Below are positions 24,333 to 33,464 of a DNA stretch of 64,000 nt, in pieces. Made by a program: the position numbers and the translations under genes. This DNA comes from Catenuloplanes niger. Lineage in GTDB: Bacteria; Actinomycetota; Actinomycetes; Mycobacteriales; Micromonosporaceae. Each line of letters begins with the position of its first letter. Within the stretch, counting starts at the first letter, position 1. Location: the NCBI RefSeq assembly GCF_031458255.1, contig NZ_JAVDYC010000001.1, positions 8,666,501 to 8,730,500 on the forward strand, read 5' to 3'. The notes beneath the pieces were generated by a model. It made no database searches, was not told where the DNA came from, and saw only the letters and a program-made list of their open reading frames with translations.

Positions 24333-24858
24333 TCACGTTGCGCCGATGAGGCAGGGGCACGTCTGGTCCTGGTGCTTGTAGTCGTAGGAGTGGGGATGAC
24401 CGCAGTAGCGGACGCTGAGCAGGGTGTGCTGGGGTCGGTGGACTGGTCCGGGCCAGCGCCGCATGCCGGGCACGGTGTCGGCGCGTCTGGTCCGGTCACC
24501 GTCGGCGCTGTGCGGGCCCGCCAGGCAACGACGCGCTCGGCCACGGAGTCGAACTCGTCGTCGGCCACGTCGAGCGGCCGCGCGGCGGGCGGGCGGGCGC
24601 GACGAGCCTCGGAGTCGTTCGCGACTGCGTAGTGACGAGCAGCCCGGTTCACCGCACGCGTCCACGAGACGTGGCCGCCCGGCGGTATCCGCTCGTGCGA
24701 CCGCCAGTGTGTGCGTGGGCGGGACGTCGATGTTCGCCGGTAGCAGGCGGAAGCGAGACGCGGTCCAGCCGGCTTCGAGTCCCGGGTGGCCGGCATGAGA
24801 TCGGTACCGGTGCGGTGCCGGCCACGCGGCGCGGGATCTGCCGGGGCGGGGAGTGGTT
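24333..24858 (-). pseudogene. Multiply frameshifted gene with a zinc-ribbon-like 3' part
   Basis: Three coding segments can be read leftward in changing frames: GWTASRFRLLPANIDVPPTH with TLAVARADTAG, then a stretch with IPPGGHVSWTRAVNRAARHY, DVADDEFDSVAERVVAWRAR and TPCPACGA, then HTLLSVRYCGHPHSYDYKHQ ending in CPCLIGAT. The last switch is a single-base shift near 24465, inside what looks like a zinc-binding Cys set (CPAC ... CGH ... CPC). The first switch lies near 24690. The segments look like one former protein. Function unknown. Decay or sequence error cannot be separated here. Confidence 0.5.
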
Positions 24859-25218
24859 TCACCTGCCGGGTCGTCGAGGGCCCGATCGCCGGTCGCTACG
24901 TGCCGGGCCGGACCTGCGGGGGCGTGACGGCTGATCAGCCGGGCTGTCGACGGCGCCGGGGCTGGAGAACAGCACCGACGGTGCCGCACGCTGGGAGGAC
25001 ACGGGTGGCGGCCACTGCGATGCCGTGATCTGTGCGCCGGTGACGGGTGGCGTGGGTGAGATCTGGTCGAGCAGACGCTGTGCCATAGCGGCGTTGATCT
25101 TGTGGTCAGCGCTGATTCGGACATCGGCGGCGGTTGCCAGGTCGACGACGTCGTCGCTGGTGAACGTATCAGCTCCGACGGTGCTCAGCCGCCGCGCGAA
25201 TTCCTGCATGTCAATCAT
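24859..25218 (-). CDS. Hypothetical protein, possibly the 5' part of the broken gene downstream
   Basis: The 119-residue frame starts with MIDMQEFARRLSTVGADTFT and a convincing helical region up to residue 60 (INAAMAQRLLDQI), then becomes Pro/Ser/Arg-rich. The ATG has GAGG six bases upstream. The N-terminal 60 residues show normal coding bias and the last 25 do not, so this frame may originally have continued into the frameshifted segments to its left. Family not recognised; no membrane helix. Confidence 0.5.
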   Translation of the reverse strand: MIDMQEFARRLSTVGADTFTSDDVVDLATAADVRISADHKINAAMAQRLLDQISPTPPVTGAQITASQWPPPVSSQRAAPSVLFSSPGAVDSPADQPSRPRRSGPARSDRRSGPRRPGR

Positions 25219-25469
25219 CTGCAGCCTCATTCCGGGGTTGCTGTTGATCCACGGTAACCCCCGCCCCGGTCGGCGGTTACCGCACCCGCCGCCCGGTCTA
25301 TTGCGGCCCACAATGATGCCAGCTGCTCGGCGGTCCCGTCTCGTCGGCCGGCCGATTTCGTACGATGGTCGGCGGGGCCGTCACACTCCGCGCAACGCGC
25401 GCTTGCCCGCGACGCGCGGAAATGCCGGGACGAGTGTGTCACGTCGGAGAATGTGTGAGGCTGCGGCGC

Positions 25470-26093
25470 GTGGAATACCCTCTCGAGGTACTTCGATCAG
25501 CGGCAGCCGATCCCGCCTCCCCGGCGTGGAGCACCATCTGGCAGCAGTCGTGCCATCAGGGCACCTGTGACCCCGCGAGCGCTGCTCTTCTGCCCTGGCT
25601 GTCGACGACGATTGCTGCCTTTCCCGCGGACCGGCGCGAGGCACCGTTGGCTCTGGCCGGCTTCATCGCGGTGGACGCCACCGATGCGGACCGCGCTTGC
25701 TACGCCGACGACATCGCGGCCCTGCGCACGATGGCGGTCGAGCGTCTGCCGGCGGCATCCGACGATTCGGCGTTCGTCTACCTTCTCCAGGCGATCCTGG
25801 GCTTCGACGGCGACGACACGTGGGGCAAGCACCTCGATCACCTCAACGACGGAGAGGTCGAGGTGCGATGCCCGGAGTGCGATGAGGAAACCCTGGTGAA
25901 CCTGTCCGCCGGTGACCCTGACATCGTGCCCGGACTCTCCGGCGAACTGGCCGAACGTCTCCATGCCGAGGCGACGCAAGCCGGTCGCGTGGCGGTCGCC
26001 ACGAACGTGACCCGCCTCTTCGGCCGGATCGTCTGTCCCGGCTGCGGCAATCGGTTCGACGGAGCCGACAATGTGGCGGGTGCCTCCACCTGA
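25470..26093 (+). CDS. Hypothetical protein with paired CxxC zinc-ribbon motifs
   Basis: The 207-residue protein begins EYPLEVLRSAAADPASPAWS and contains SCHQGTCDPAS near residue 25 and two CxxC pairs in the last 90 residues (VRCPECDEE and IVCPGCGNRF), which would fold as a split zinc ribbon. The middle is helical (APLALAGFIAVDATDAD; AFVYLLQAILGFDG). Cytosolic by absence of signal or membrane segments. I take the GTG in front of EYPLEV, with TGAGG upstream; the frame continues 35 codons further with weaker bias. Function unknown. Confidence 0.65.
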   Translation: MEYPLEVLRSAAADPASPAWSTIWQQSCHQGTCDPASAALLPWLSTTIAAFPADRREAPLALAGFIAVDATDADRACYADDIAALRTMAVERLPAASDDSAFVYLLQAILGFDGDDTWGKHLDHLNDGEVEVRCPECDEETLVNLSAGDPDIVPGLSGELAERLHAEATQAGRVAVATNVTRLFGRIVCPGCGNRFDGADNVAGAST

Positions 26094-26184
26094 TCCGGCG
26101 CCATCCGAACCTGCCGCGATCCCGATGCTGCCATGGGGCCGGTGCTGTGCCCGCTCGTGACGCTGCCACCGCCGCGGGTGCCGC

Positions 26185-26239
26185 GCCGTTCCGCGAGACG
26201 GCGACGACCGGGCCGTTCCGCGAGACGGCGACGACCGGG
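26185..26239. repeat. 27-bp tandem duplication
   Basis: Two exact copies of a 27-bp unit starting GCCGTTCCGCGAGACGGCGA lie between two hypothetical genes. Each unit contains the inverted pair CCG-TTCCGCGAGA-CGG. Confidence 0.7.
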
Positions 26240-26284
26240 CCAGCCGGGCCGGTGAATCACGCCCGGGTGGCCGGGCGGTGCGCC

Positions 26285-26290
26285 TAAGGT
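26285..26290 (+). promoter_or_regulatory. -10 element of the DUF1963 gene
   Basis: TAAGGT ends seven nucleotides before the ATG, without a ribosome site; leaderless transcription is likely. Confidence 0.45.
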
Positions 26291-26297
26291 CAGGCGT

Positions 26298-26915
26298 ATG
26301 CGTCGTCCAGTAGCGTTCGAGGAAGCCGGTGCGGCGGTTGCCGGGCCGGTCACCAAGCTGTGCGGCCGGCCCACGTGGCTGGACGGGCCGCAGTGGCCGG
26401 TGTCGCGGGCACTCGGGCGGCCGATGTTCTTTCTCGGCCAGTTCCGGTTGGATGACGGGCCGGACGGCGAACCTCGGCTGGCCTATCTATTCATGACCGA
26501 CAGCGAGACGCTGCAGATCCGGGACGACGATTCCGGGTACGACGAGAACCGGCCGGGGATGCCGGACGTCCACGAGACGTTCGAACCCGAGGCGGGCGAG
26601 AACGCGGTCATCGTCCAGCCGGGTGGGCGGGTGCCGTCGTTCGTCACCGTGCGGGCGATGGACGAGCCGCGGATGTGCTGGCGCGACGAGGATCATCTGC
26701 CGGTGGACGCTTCGCCGGCCCCGGGCCGGGTGCCGATGCAGTTCCTCGGCGGCGAACCGGTGTGGTTGCAGTTCGACCAGACGCCGGCACCGGGCTGGCG
26801 ACTCGTCGCGCAGCTGACCGAGCAGCTCGGTTTCAACTTCGGCGATGACGGCGTCGGCTACGTCTTCGTCTCGCCGGACGGCACCGAGGGCCGCTTCCTC
26901 TGGCAGTGCCACTGA
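26298..26915 (+). CDS. DUF1963 (YwqG-like) protein
   Basis: The 205-residue protein has the YwqG layout: TKLCGRPTWLDGPQWPVSRA near the N-terminus (the GG-P-W-WP pattern), GRPMFFLGQFRL, a long acidic middle, and the closing GVGYVFVSPDG with GRFLWQCH. YwqG proteins are cytosolic and have no established biochemical role; several sit in polymorphic-toxin or accessory loci. It begins with a leaderless-type start. It is intact, in contrast to the DUF1963-like remnant 8 kb to the left. Followed by a minisatellite and then a convergent gene. Confidence 0.75.
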   Translation: MRRPVAFEEAGAAVAGPVTKLCGRPTWLDGPQWPVSRALGRPMFFLGQFRLDDGPDGEPRLAYLFMTDSETLQIRDDDSGYDENRPGMPDVHETFEPEAGENAVIVQPGGRVPSFVTVRAMDEPRMCWRDEDHLPVDASPAPGRVPMQFLGGEPVWLQFDQTPAPGWRLVAQLTEQLGFNFGDDGVGYVFVSPDGTEGRFLWQCH

Positions 26916-26960
26916 CCGACGCACCAGCCGAAGCCACACCCCACACCGGGCGCGGACGAC

Positions 26961-27091
26961 CGAGCCCACGAGCCCGGCGCGACAGCCGAGCCCACGCGCC
27001 GGGCGCGACAGCCGAGCCCACGCGCCGGGCGCGACAGCCGAGCCCACGCGCCGGGGCGCGGCACCCGAGCCCACGCGCCGGGCACGGCAGC
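26961..27091. repeat. Five-unit 26-27-bp minisatellite between convergent genes
   Basis: Units of 26 bp (one of 27) each begin CGAGCCCACG and most continue CGCCGGGCGCGACAGC. Units 2 and 3 are identical; units 1, 4 and 5 differ by a few bases. No spacers separate units. The array fills the gap between the DUF1963 stop and the STAND-gene stop and may act as a structured 3' region for both. Confidence 0.85.
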
Positions 27092-27143
27092 CGGAGCCGG
27101 TCCGGCGAAAGCGCATGACGCGGACCGCGGCGCGGGCGGCCGG

Positions 27144-30100
27144 TCAGGGGCAGCCGGCCGGGTGCGCGCGGCCCGCGGCCGTCTCGGCCGGGACCAGGAC
27201 GCGGCAGACCGAGGTGAGGGCCGCGGACGGGTCCAGGTTCCAGACGCCGGCCGTGTTGTCGGCGGACGCGGTGACCAGCAGCGTGGGCGTGTGGAAGGCG
27301 ATCGAGTTGATCAGGTTGACGTGCCCGGTGAGCTGCGCGGTCAGCGTGCCGGTGCGGACGTCCCAGAGACGGACGGTGTTGTCGACGTCGGTGGCGGTGG
27401 CGAGGGTACGGCCGTCCGGTGACCAGGCGACCGCGATGATCATGCCGGGGTGCTCGCCGAACGTGCGCGGTGGGCCGCTGCCGTCCGCGGCGTAGATCTG
27501 CAGGTGCCGGTCGACGCCGCCGACCGCGACCTCCCGGCCGTCCGGACTGCGGGCGGCGTCGACGATCTGGCGGGTGCCGACCGGGTGGGCGGAGTCCCGC
27601 AGCAGGTTCGCGACGCGCCAGGTGACGAGCTGCGCGGCGGTCGGGCGATCGAGTTCGCCGGTGACGTTGACGATCGCGGCGACCGTGCTCCCGTCCGGGC
27701 TGAACAGCAGGTCGGACACGGTGTCCCCGCCGGTGTCGAGGGTGCCGCGCGGCTGCAGCGTACGCGTGTCGAACAGCGTCGTCAGGCCGGTGGGGAAGCC
27801 GCTCTCGTCCGGCGGGCCGGACCCGGTCGCGGCCAGCACGGCACCGTCGGGGGAGAACTCGATCTGGACCGGGGTGCCGAACCGGTCCGGCGCGCCGACC
27901 GTGACCTCGCCGCGGACCGTGCCGTCCGGCGCGCGGACCTGCACACGGCCGTCCGTGGTGGAGATCGCCGTCGTGCCGTCCGGGGCGATCCGCAGGTCGT
28001 GTGCGGGCAGGCGGGTCTCCGCTCGGCGTACCGTGTCGCGGGTCTCGAGGTTCGTGATCGTCAGGGTGCCGTCGCGGGAGACGGCGGCGACGCGCGGGCC
28101 GGTGGGGTCCGGCACGGCGTCGACCACGGGCTCCGGGTGGAAGATCCAGTTGTCGCCGCGGCGGAACACGGCGGTCGGCGCCTCGGTGCCGGCGACCACC
28201 ACCACCCGGCCGTCCGCGGAGATCGCGGCGGTGTGGGGCGCGCCGGTGAAGCCGACGAAACCGCGGTTCTCCTCGCCGTCGGGCAGCGGCCACGAGTTGA
28301 GGTGCGCACGCTGCTCGGTGCCGAACGTGAGCAGCCGGTTAGTGGGCGTGACCACCAGCGGGTCGGGGGCGCGGGACCGGGCCGGGTCGGTCAGCGTGGC
28401 GATCTGGGCGCCGCCGTCGACGCGCCAGGTGCGGATCACGCCGTCCTGACCGTTCGTGACGAGCACGCCGCCGGCGGCGAGCGCGACCCGCACGGTGCCG
28501 GGCACGGACATCAGCCGGGCGCCGTCGCGGATCCGCCAGACCGCGGCGCCGCGCCGGCTGTCCGCGGCCGCGGCGTACGCGCCGTCCGGGCTGACCGCGA
28601 GGTCGAACGGGACCAGGTCGCCGATCCCGAACGAGGTCGTGCGCGCGCCGGTCTCCGCGTTCCAGCCGCCGAGCTGGTGGTCGCCGGTGACGTCGGTGCG
28701 CATGGCGACGAGCGTGCCGGTGCCGGGCAGCCACGCGGCGGCGCCGAGCGCGGGCAGCCGGTGTCGCCGCGTACCGGCGGGCACGTCCCAGATCTGCACG
28801 CCGTTCTCGACCGGCACGCTGATCGCCAGGTGGCGGCCGTCCGGGGAGAACGACAGCGACAGCACCACCTGACCGGGCGCGGCGACCAGATCCGGCCCGG
28901 TCCGGGTGAGCGTCGCGGTGTCCCACAGCTCGACGTGCCCGTCCACGTGTCCGATCGCGATCAGTGAGCCGTCCGGGCTGACCGCGGCCGCCGGACCGCC
29001 GAAGCCGGTGCCGAGGCTGCCGGACGCGCTGGTCATCTGCGCGGACAGCAACGCGCCGCGGGCCTCCACGGTGGGTGCCTCCGCCCACGCGGCCACGGCC
29101 CGGCGCATCGCGGTCAGGTCGTCGCTGCCCAGCGTGGTCAGCGTCGCCATCGCCAGCTGCCGGGACACGGCCTCGCGCCGCCGCTGCTGGGCGTCGCTGC
29201 CCTGGTCGACCGCGACGACGAACCCGGCCACGGCGAGCAGCAGAGCCACCCCCAGAGCGGAGGCCAGGACCCGCAACCGGTGGGTACGCCGTCGGCGCGC
29301 CCGCTCCGCGGCACCGGCCGCGACGGCGCTGGCCTCGAGGTAGTCCCGGAAGACGTCACCCGGTGCCGGCGCTCCGGGGCCAGGTTGATGCGACGTGCCG
29401 GGCTCATGTGCGGCCGATCGGGACGCGGCCGGTGGGGGCGCCGCGGGCTGGGGCGCGGCGCCGGGGTCGTGCACGCCGGCCAGTTCGCGGGCCGCCGCCA
29501 GCCGGGCGCCGCGCAACAGCAGGTCGGGATCGCGGCCGGAGGCGTGCCAGTCGTCGGCCGCGTCGCCGAGCCGCTGGCGCAGCAGCAGTTCCTCACGCGC
29601 GGTGGCCAGCCAGTCCGCCAGCCGCGGCCAACTGGTCAGCAGCGCCTCGTGGCTGATCTCCACGGTCTCGTCGCCCGCGGTCAGCAGCCGCGCCGAGACC
29701 AGCAGCCGCAGCACCTCCGCGTCGATCGTGCCGCGCGGCCCGCGCCGCCGTACCGGTGTGCCGCCCGCCGCGATCGTGACCAGCCCGAGCATCGCGGTCC
29801 GCAGCCGTTCCCGCCCGGGCGGGTCGAGGCCGAGATAGATGCCCTCCGCGGTCTCCGCGACCGCGTGGTGGATGCCGCCGGTCGCGCGGTAGCCGGCCAC
29901 GGTCAGCCGCCGTCCCTCGCGCCGGGTCCAGGTGGCGTGCAGCGCGTGCGCGAGCAGCGGCAGCGTTCCCGGCTCGGGCCGGTGCCCGGGTGCTCCCGGC
30001 GCGGTCAGGTCGCGCAGCAGCAGCTCGGTCAGCCCGGGCTCGACCGTCAGCCCGGCGCGCGCGGCCGGCTCGGTGACCACCCGGCGCAGCTCCTCGTCGC

Positions 30101-31328
30101 CGAGCGGTTCGACCACGGTCATGCCGGCGGCCAGCATCCGGGCCAGCGGCGGCAGCTCGGTGCACGCGGCGTAGAAGTCCGCCCGCACGCCGATCACGAC
30201 CAGCGCGGGTGCGGCGTCGGCGAGCGCGTCCGCGAACGCGATCCGCTCCGCCGGGTCCGGACACCGGGTGAACAGCTCCTCGAACTGGTCGACCACGATC
30301 ACCGGCCGCTGCCCCTCCGCGGTCAGCCGCCGGATCGTGTCCCGGCGGCCGGCCGAGGTGCCGGTCGCGGTGAGCGCGGCGATCCGCACCGACAGGTCGG
30401 CCAGCGGGTGTTCGCCCGGCGTCATCAGCACCCACGGCCACGCCGTCGCCTCCGTGCCGAGCCCGCCGGCCGCGATCGCCGGGAGCAGGCCCGCGCGCAG
30501 CAGCGACGACTTCCCGGCCCCGGAGACGCCGGTGACGATCAGCGGCGGCCCGCCGACCCGCTGCTCGGCCAGCCGGCCGAGCAGCAGCGCGGTCTCCCGG
30601 TCACGGCCGTGGAAGAACGGCGCGTCCACCGGCTGGAAACTGCTCAGCCCGGGGTACGGGCAGACCGCGTCCGCCGGCGGGAGCGGCGTTGCCGGCGGCG
30701 GGCCGGAGGAGCGCAGCTGCGCGTACGCGATCAGCTGCCGCCGGATGCCGTCCAGGCGCGCGTGCAGTTCCACGCTCTGCGTCGCCAGCCGGTCCTGGAC
30801 GTCGTCCAGCACCCGCCGGGAGTCCGCGACCATCCAGCGCAGCTCGCCGATGTCCGTGCCGAGCACGGTGAACGCGGTGACCAGCTCGTCGCGCCACCGG
30901 GTGTCGTCGGCCGCGACCGCGGTCAGCGTGGTCCCGACCGCGTCGACCGCCCGCAGCAGCCGCCCGACCTCGGCCCGCAGCGCCCGGCCGTTCTCCCCGT
31001 CCGATGCCAGCAGCGGCTCCAGCTCGGCCGCGATCGCGGCCCGCCACTCCGGCTCCGACGGCTCCGGCCGCCCGCGGAACCGGCGGGCGGTCCGGGTCAG
31101 CGTGTCGGTGAGCACGCCGACGCCGATGCCGCCGATCTGGCCGAGCGCGGCCGCGAACGCGGCCGGCAACTGCAGCGCCACCGCGGCGACCGGCGCGATC
31201 GCGGACGCGGTGACCAGCGCGAGCACCGCGTACGGCCCGGCGCGCTGCGCCTGCCGGCCGGCGTCACGCACCCAGGCGCGCAGCCCTTGCCGGGCCCGGT
31301 CGGCGGCGTGGTCGTCCACACATGACAT
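27144..31328 (-). CDS. nSTAND ATPase with membrane N-terminus and C-terminal WD40 propeller
   Basis: The 1394-residue protein starts with a hydrophobic region (residues about 30-75, two helices) and a helical, coiled-coil-like region (about 80-230). Then comes the nSTAND1 signature: CPYPGLSSFQPVDAPFFHGR, a P-loop GVSGAGKSSLL near residue 266, and a VDQFEELFTRC Walker B. A third membrane helix (near 690) precedes about 600 residues of WD40 repeats (SPDGR, LWD and GHVN motifs). STAND proteins are signal-triggered oligomerising switches; some act in phage defence or development. No separate effector domain is recognised, so the membrane segments may be the output. The start is an ATG without a clear ribosome site. 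Divergent from the response regulator, 79 bp away. Confidence 0.85.
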   Translation of the reverse strand: MSCVDDHAADRARQGLRAWVRDAGRQAQRAGPYAVLALVTASAIAPVAAVALQLPAAFAAALGQIGGIGVGVLTDTLTRTARRFRGRPEPSEPEWRAAIAAELEPLLASDGENGRALRAEVGRLLRAVDAVGTTLTAVAADDTRWRDELVTAFTVLGTDIGELRWMVADSRRVLDDVQDRLATQSVELHARLDGIRRQLIAYAQLRSSGPPPATPLPPADAVCPYPGLSSFQPVDAPFFHGRDRETALLLGRLAEQRVGGPPLIVTGVSGAGKSSLLRAGLLPAIAAGGLGTEATAWPWVLMTPGEHPLADLSVRIAALTATGTSAGRRDTIRRLTAEGQRPVIVVDQFEELFTRCPDPAERIAFADALADAAPALVVIGVRADFYAACTELPPLARMLAAGMTVVEPLGDEELRRVVTEPAARAGLTVEPGLTELLLRDLTAPGAPGHRPEPGTLPLLAHALHATWTRREGRRLTVAGYRATGGIHHAVAETAEGIYLGLDPPGRERLRTAMLGLVTIAAGGTPVRRRGPRGTIDAEVLRLLVSARLLTAGDETVEISHEALLTSWPRLADWLATAREELLLRQRLGDAADDWHASGRDPDLLLRGARLAAARELAGVHDPGAAPQPAAPPPAASRSAAHEPGTSHQPGPGAPAPGDVFRDYLEASAVAAGAAERARRRRTHRLRVLASALGVALLLAVAGFVVAVDQGSDAQQRRREAVSRQLAMATLTTLGSDDLTAMRRAVAAWAEAPTVEARGALLSAQMTSASGSLGTGFGGPAAAVSPDGSLIAIGHVDGHVELWDTATLTRTGPDLVAAPGQVVLSLSFSPDGRHLAISVPVENGVQIWDVPAGTRRHRLPALGAAAWLPGTGTLVAMRTDVTGDHQLGGWNAETGARTTSFGIGDLVPFDLAVSPDGAYAAAADSRRGAAVWRIRDGARLMSVPGTVRVALAAGGVLVTNGQDGVIRTWRVDGGAQIATLTDPARSRAPDPLVVTPTNRLLTFGTEQRAHLNSWPLPDGEENRGFVGFTGAPHTAAISADGRVVVVAGTEAPTAVFRRGDNWIFHPEPVVDAVPDPTGPRVAAVSRDGTLTITNLETRDTVRRAETRLPAHDLRIAPDGTTAISTTDGRVQVRAPDGTVRGEVTVGAPDRFGTPVQIEFSPDGAVLAATGSGPPDESGFPTGLTTLFDTRTLQPRGTLDTGGDTVSDLLFSPDGSTVAAIVNVTGELDRPTAAQLVTWRVANLLRDSAHPVGTRQIVDAARSPDGREVAVGGVDRHLQIYAADGSGPPRTFGEHPGMIIAVAWSPDGRTLATATDVDNTVRLWDVRTGTLTAQLTGHVNLINSIAFHTPTLLVTASADNTAGVWNLDPSAALTSVCRVLVPAETAAGRAHPAGCP

Positions 31329-31363
31329 TGAAGAGGGTGCACGCAACCCTGGCAATGGGCCGG

Positions 31364-31371
31364 ACTCTCAT
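31364..31371 (+). promoter_or_regulatory. ACTCTCAT site before the response regulator
   Basis: ACTCTCAT lies 37 bp before the start codon. Eleven bases on, GTTCACAC is a weaker second half, the spacing of OmpR-type tandem sites. The same octamer precedes the DUF2993-MMPL pair. Candidate autoregulatory site. Confidence 0.4.
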
Positions 31372-31407
31372 CCGGTTCACACGTGACCGTGATGTCATGG
31401 CGGCATC

Positions 31408-32097
31408 ATGACCGCCCGCATCCTCGTCGTCGACGACGCGCCGAACCTGGTGGATCTCCTCCGTACCGTGCTGGAGTTCCACGGTTTCACCGTGCGAGCC
31501 GCGACCACCGCGGCCGGCGCGGTCGAGGCCGCGACCGCGCACCGGCCCGACCTGATCCTGCTGGACGTGATGCTGCCGGACGGTGACGGCATGGACGTGT
31601 GCCGCCGGCTGCGCGCGGCCGGCTCGGACGCCGCGATCGTGTTCCTGACCGCGCGCGACGCCCGCGCGGACGAGATCGCCGGGCTCGCCTACGGCGGCGA
31701 CGACTGGATCACGAAGCCGTTCGACATGGACGTGCTGCTGGCCCGGGTCCGCGCGGTGCTGCGCCGCGCCCGGGCCGCACCGCCGGAGCCGGACCCGACG
31801 CTGCGCTACGCCGATCTGGAGCTGCACCCGGACACGCTCGAGGTGCGCCGCGCCGGCCGGGAGGTGCGGTTGTCCCCGACCGAGTTGCGGCTGCTGCGCT
31901 ACTTCCTGGAGAACCCGGGCCGGGTGCTGTCAAGGTCGCAGATCTACCGGGCGGTGTGGGAGTACGACCTGGACGCCGGCTCCAACGTGGTCGACACCTA
32001 CGTCGGGTACCTGCGCCGCAAGCTGGACCCGCTCGGCCCGCCGTTGCTGGTCACGCACCGCGGGTTCGGCTACGCGCTGCGGGCGGCCCGGCCGTGA
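31408..32097 (+). CDS. OmpR-family response regulator
   Basis: The 229-residue protein has a receiver domain with acidic pocket (VVDDA), phospho-acceptor Asp in ILLDVMLPDGDG (about residue 52), the conserved Thr in FLTARD and Lys in ITKPFD, followed by a winged helix (LSPTELRLLRYFLENPGRVL, then VVDTYVGYLRRKLD and HRGFGYAL). It should be phosphorylated by the kinase encoded immediately downstream, whose GTG overlaps its stop (GTGA). An ACTCTCAT motif ahead of it recurs before the downstream DUF2993-MMPL pair. Specific orthology (MprA, TrcR, CseB) cannot be decided from sequence alone. Confidence 0.9.
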   Translation: MTARILVVDDAPNLVDLLRTVLEFHGFTVRAATTAAGAVEAATAHRPDLILLDVMLPDGDGMDVCRRLRAAGSDAAIVFLTARDARADEIAGLAYGGDDWITKPFDMDVLLARVRAVLRRARAAPPEPDPTLRYADLELHPDTLEVRRAGREVRLSPTELRLLRYFLENPGRVLSRSQIYRAVWEYDLDAGSNVVDTYVGYLRRKLDPLGPPLLVTHRGFGYALRAARP

Positions 32098-33431
32098 CGC
32101 TGCGCCGTTCGCTGCTGCTGGTGATGGCCGGCCTGACCGCGTGCGGCCTGCTGGTCGTGACCGGCACGGCCGCGGTGGTGCTGCACGCCTACCTGATCCA
32201 CCGCACCGACGAGCAGCTGCTGGCCGCGGCCGAGCTGGCCCGGCACCGCTATCGGACGGACACGCTGCCCGCGGAGCGGCGCCCGGAGACGGTCCGCGAG
32301 GTCATTTCCGTCACCGAGTACCTGATCGAGGTGCGTGGCGACCGGATCGGCACGCTGCGCATGATGGGCACGGTCCCGCTGCCGTCCCGTCCGCTGCTCG
32401 ACCGCGCCGACCCGGACGACCCGAAGCCGCAGGACGTCGCCGGGTTCCGGGCCGTGGTGGTACGCGACCGGGGCCTGACGGTCCTGGTCGCGCTGCCGCT
32501 GGACCGGGCCGGGGACACGGTGACCCGGCTGGCCGTGGTCGCCGGGAGCACCTCGCTGGCCGTGCTGGCCGTGCTCACCGCGGCCGGCCGGTGGCTGCTG
32601 ATCCGCCGGCTGCGCCCGCTCAACGAGATCGCGGCGGCCGCCACCGAGCTGGCCGACGGGCACCTGGACCGGCGGGTGCCGGACCCGCCGCACGGGCCCC
32701 GGACCGAGGTCGGGCGGCTGACCGGCGCGGTCAACGGCATGCTGACCCGGATCCAGGCCGCACTGGCCGCCCGGGAACGGTCGGAGGCGCGGATGCGGGA
32801 CTTCGTCGCGGACGCCTCGCACGAACTGCGCACGCCGGTCACCGCGATCCGGGGTTACCTGCAGCTGATCCGTACCGGCGTGGTGGACCTCAACGACCGG
32901 CCGGACGTGCTGCGCCGGCTGGAGCAGGAGGCGAACCGGATGAGCGCGATGGTCACGTCGCTGCTCTACCTGGCCCGGCTGGACGCGGAGCCGCCGGCCC
33001 GGCACGGGCCGGTCGACCTGGCCGCGCTGGCCCGGGACGCGGTCGCGGACGCGGCCGCGGTGGAGCCGGACCGGCCGCTGACCGTGGACGCACCGGACCG
33101 CTGCGTGATCACCGGCGACGAGGACTCGCTGCGCCGGGTGCTGGCGAACCTGCTCGGCAACGTGCGCGCGCACACGCCGCCGGGCACGGCCGCGCGGGTC
33201 ACGGTCACGCACGGGCCGGACCGGGTCCGGCTCGCGGTCACCGACGACGGTCCCGGCCTGGACGCGGTGGCGGCCGTGCACGCGTTCGACCGGTTCTGGC
33301 GGGCCGGGTCGGCCCGGTCCGAGTCGGACGGCGCGGGCCTGGGGCTCGCGATCGTGGCCGGTGTGGTGCGGGCGCACGGCGGCGAGACCGGCGTCGACGG
33401 CTCCACCGTGTGGTGCACGCTGCCACGCTGA
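32094..33431 (+). CDS. Sensor histidine kinase partner of the OmpR-type regulator
   Basis: The 445-residue protein has two membrane helices (about residues 5-28 and 145-165) bracketing an extracytoplasmic sensor loop of about 115 residues. It continues with a HAMP domain (RRLRPLNEIAAAATELADG), an HisKA H-box (DASHELRTPVTAIRGYLQL) and an HATPase_c domain with LANLLGNVRAHTP (N-box), DDGPGLD (G1) and GAGLGLAIV (G2). All catalytic motifs are intact. The GTG overlaps the response-regulator stop, so translation is coupled. The sensed signal is unknown; the neighbouring lipid-handling genes suggest an envelope cue. Confidence 0.9.
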   Translation: MTLRRSLLLVMAGLTACGLLVVTGTAAVVLHAYLIHRTDEQLLAAAELARHRYRTDTLPAERRPETVREVISVTEYLIEVRGDRIGTLRMMGTVPLPSRPLLDRADPDDPKPQDVAGFRAVVVRDRGLTVLVALPLDRAGDTVTRLAVVAGSTSLAVLAVLTAAGRWLLIRRLRPLNEIAAAATELADGHLDRRVPDPPHGPRTEVGRLTGAVNGMLTRIQAALAARERSEARMRDFVADASHELRTPVTAIRGYLQLIRTGVVDLNDRPDVLRRLEQEANRMSAMVTSLLYLARLDAEPPARHGPVDLAALARDAVADAAAVEPDRPLTVDAPDRCVITGDEDSLRRVLANLLGNVRAHTPPGTAARVTVTHGPDRVRLAVTDDGPGLDAVAAVHAFDRFWRAGSARSESDGAGLGLAIVAGVVRAHGGETGVDGSTVWCTLPR

Positions 33432-33464
33432 GCGGTGCCCGGCCGGCGCGCCGACTCACGAGCA

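Noticed and set aside
25227-25442. Minus-strand frame with AEQLASLWAAIDRAAG
   Set aside because: The peptide looks partly natural, but the frame has no ribosome site, weak bias over most of its length and lies in the leader of the opposite gene.
26961-27091. Tandem repeats considered as a CRISPR array
   Set aside because: Units are contiguous, with no unique spacers and no cas genes nearby.
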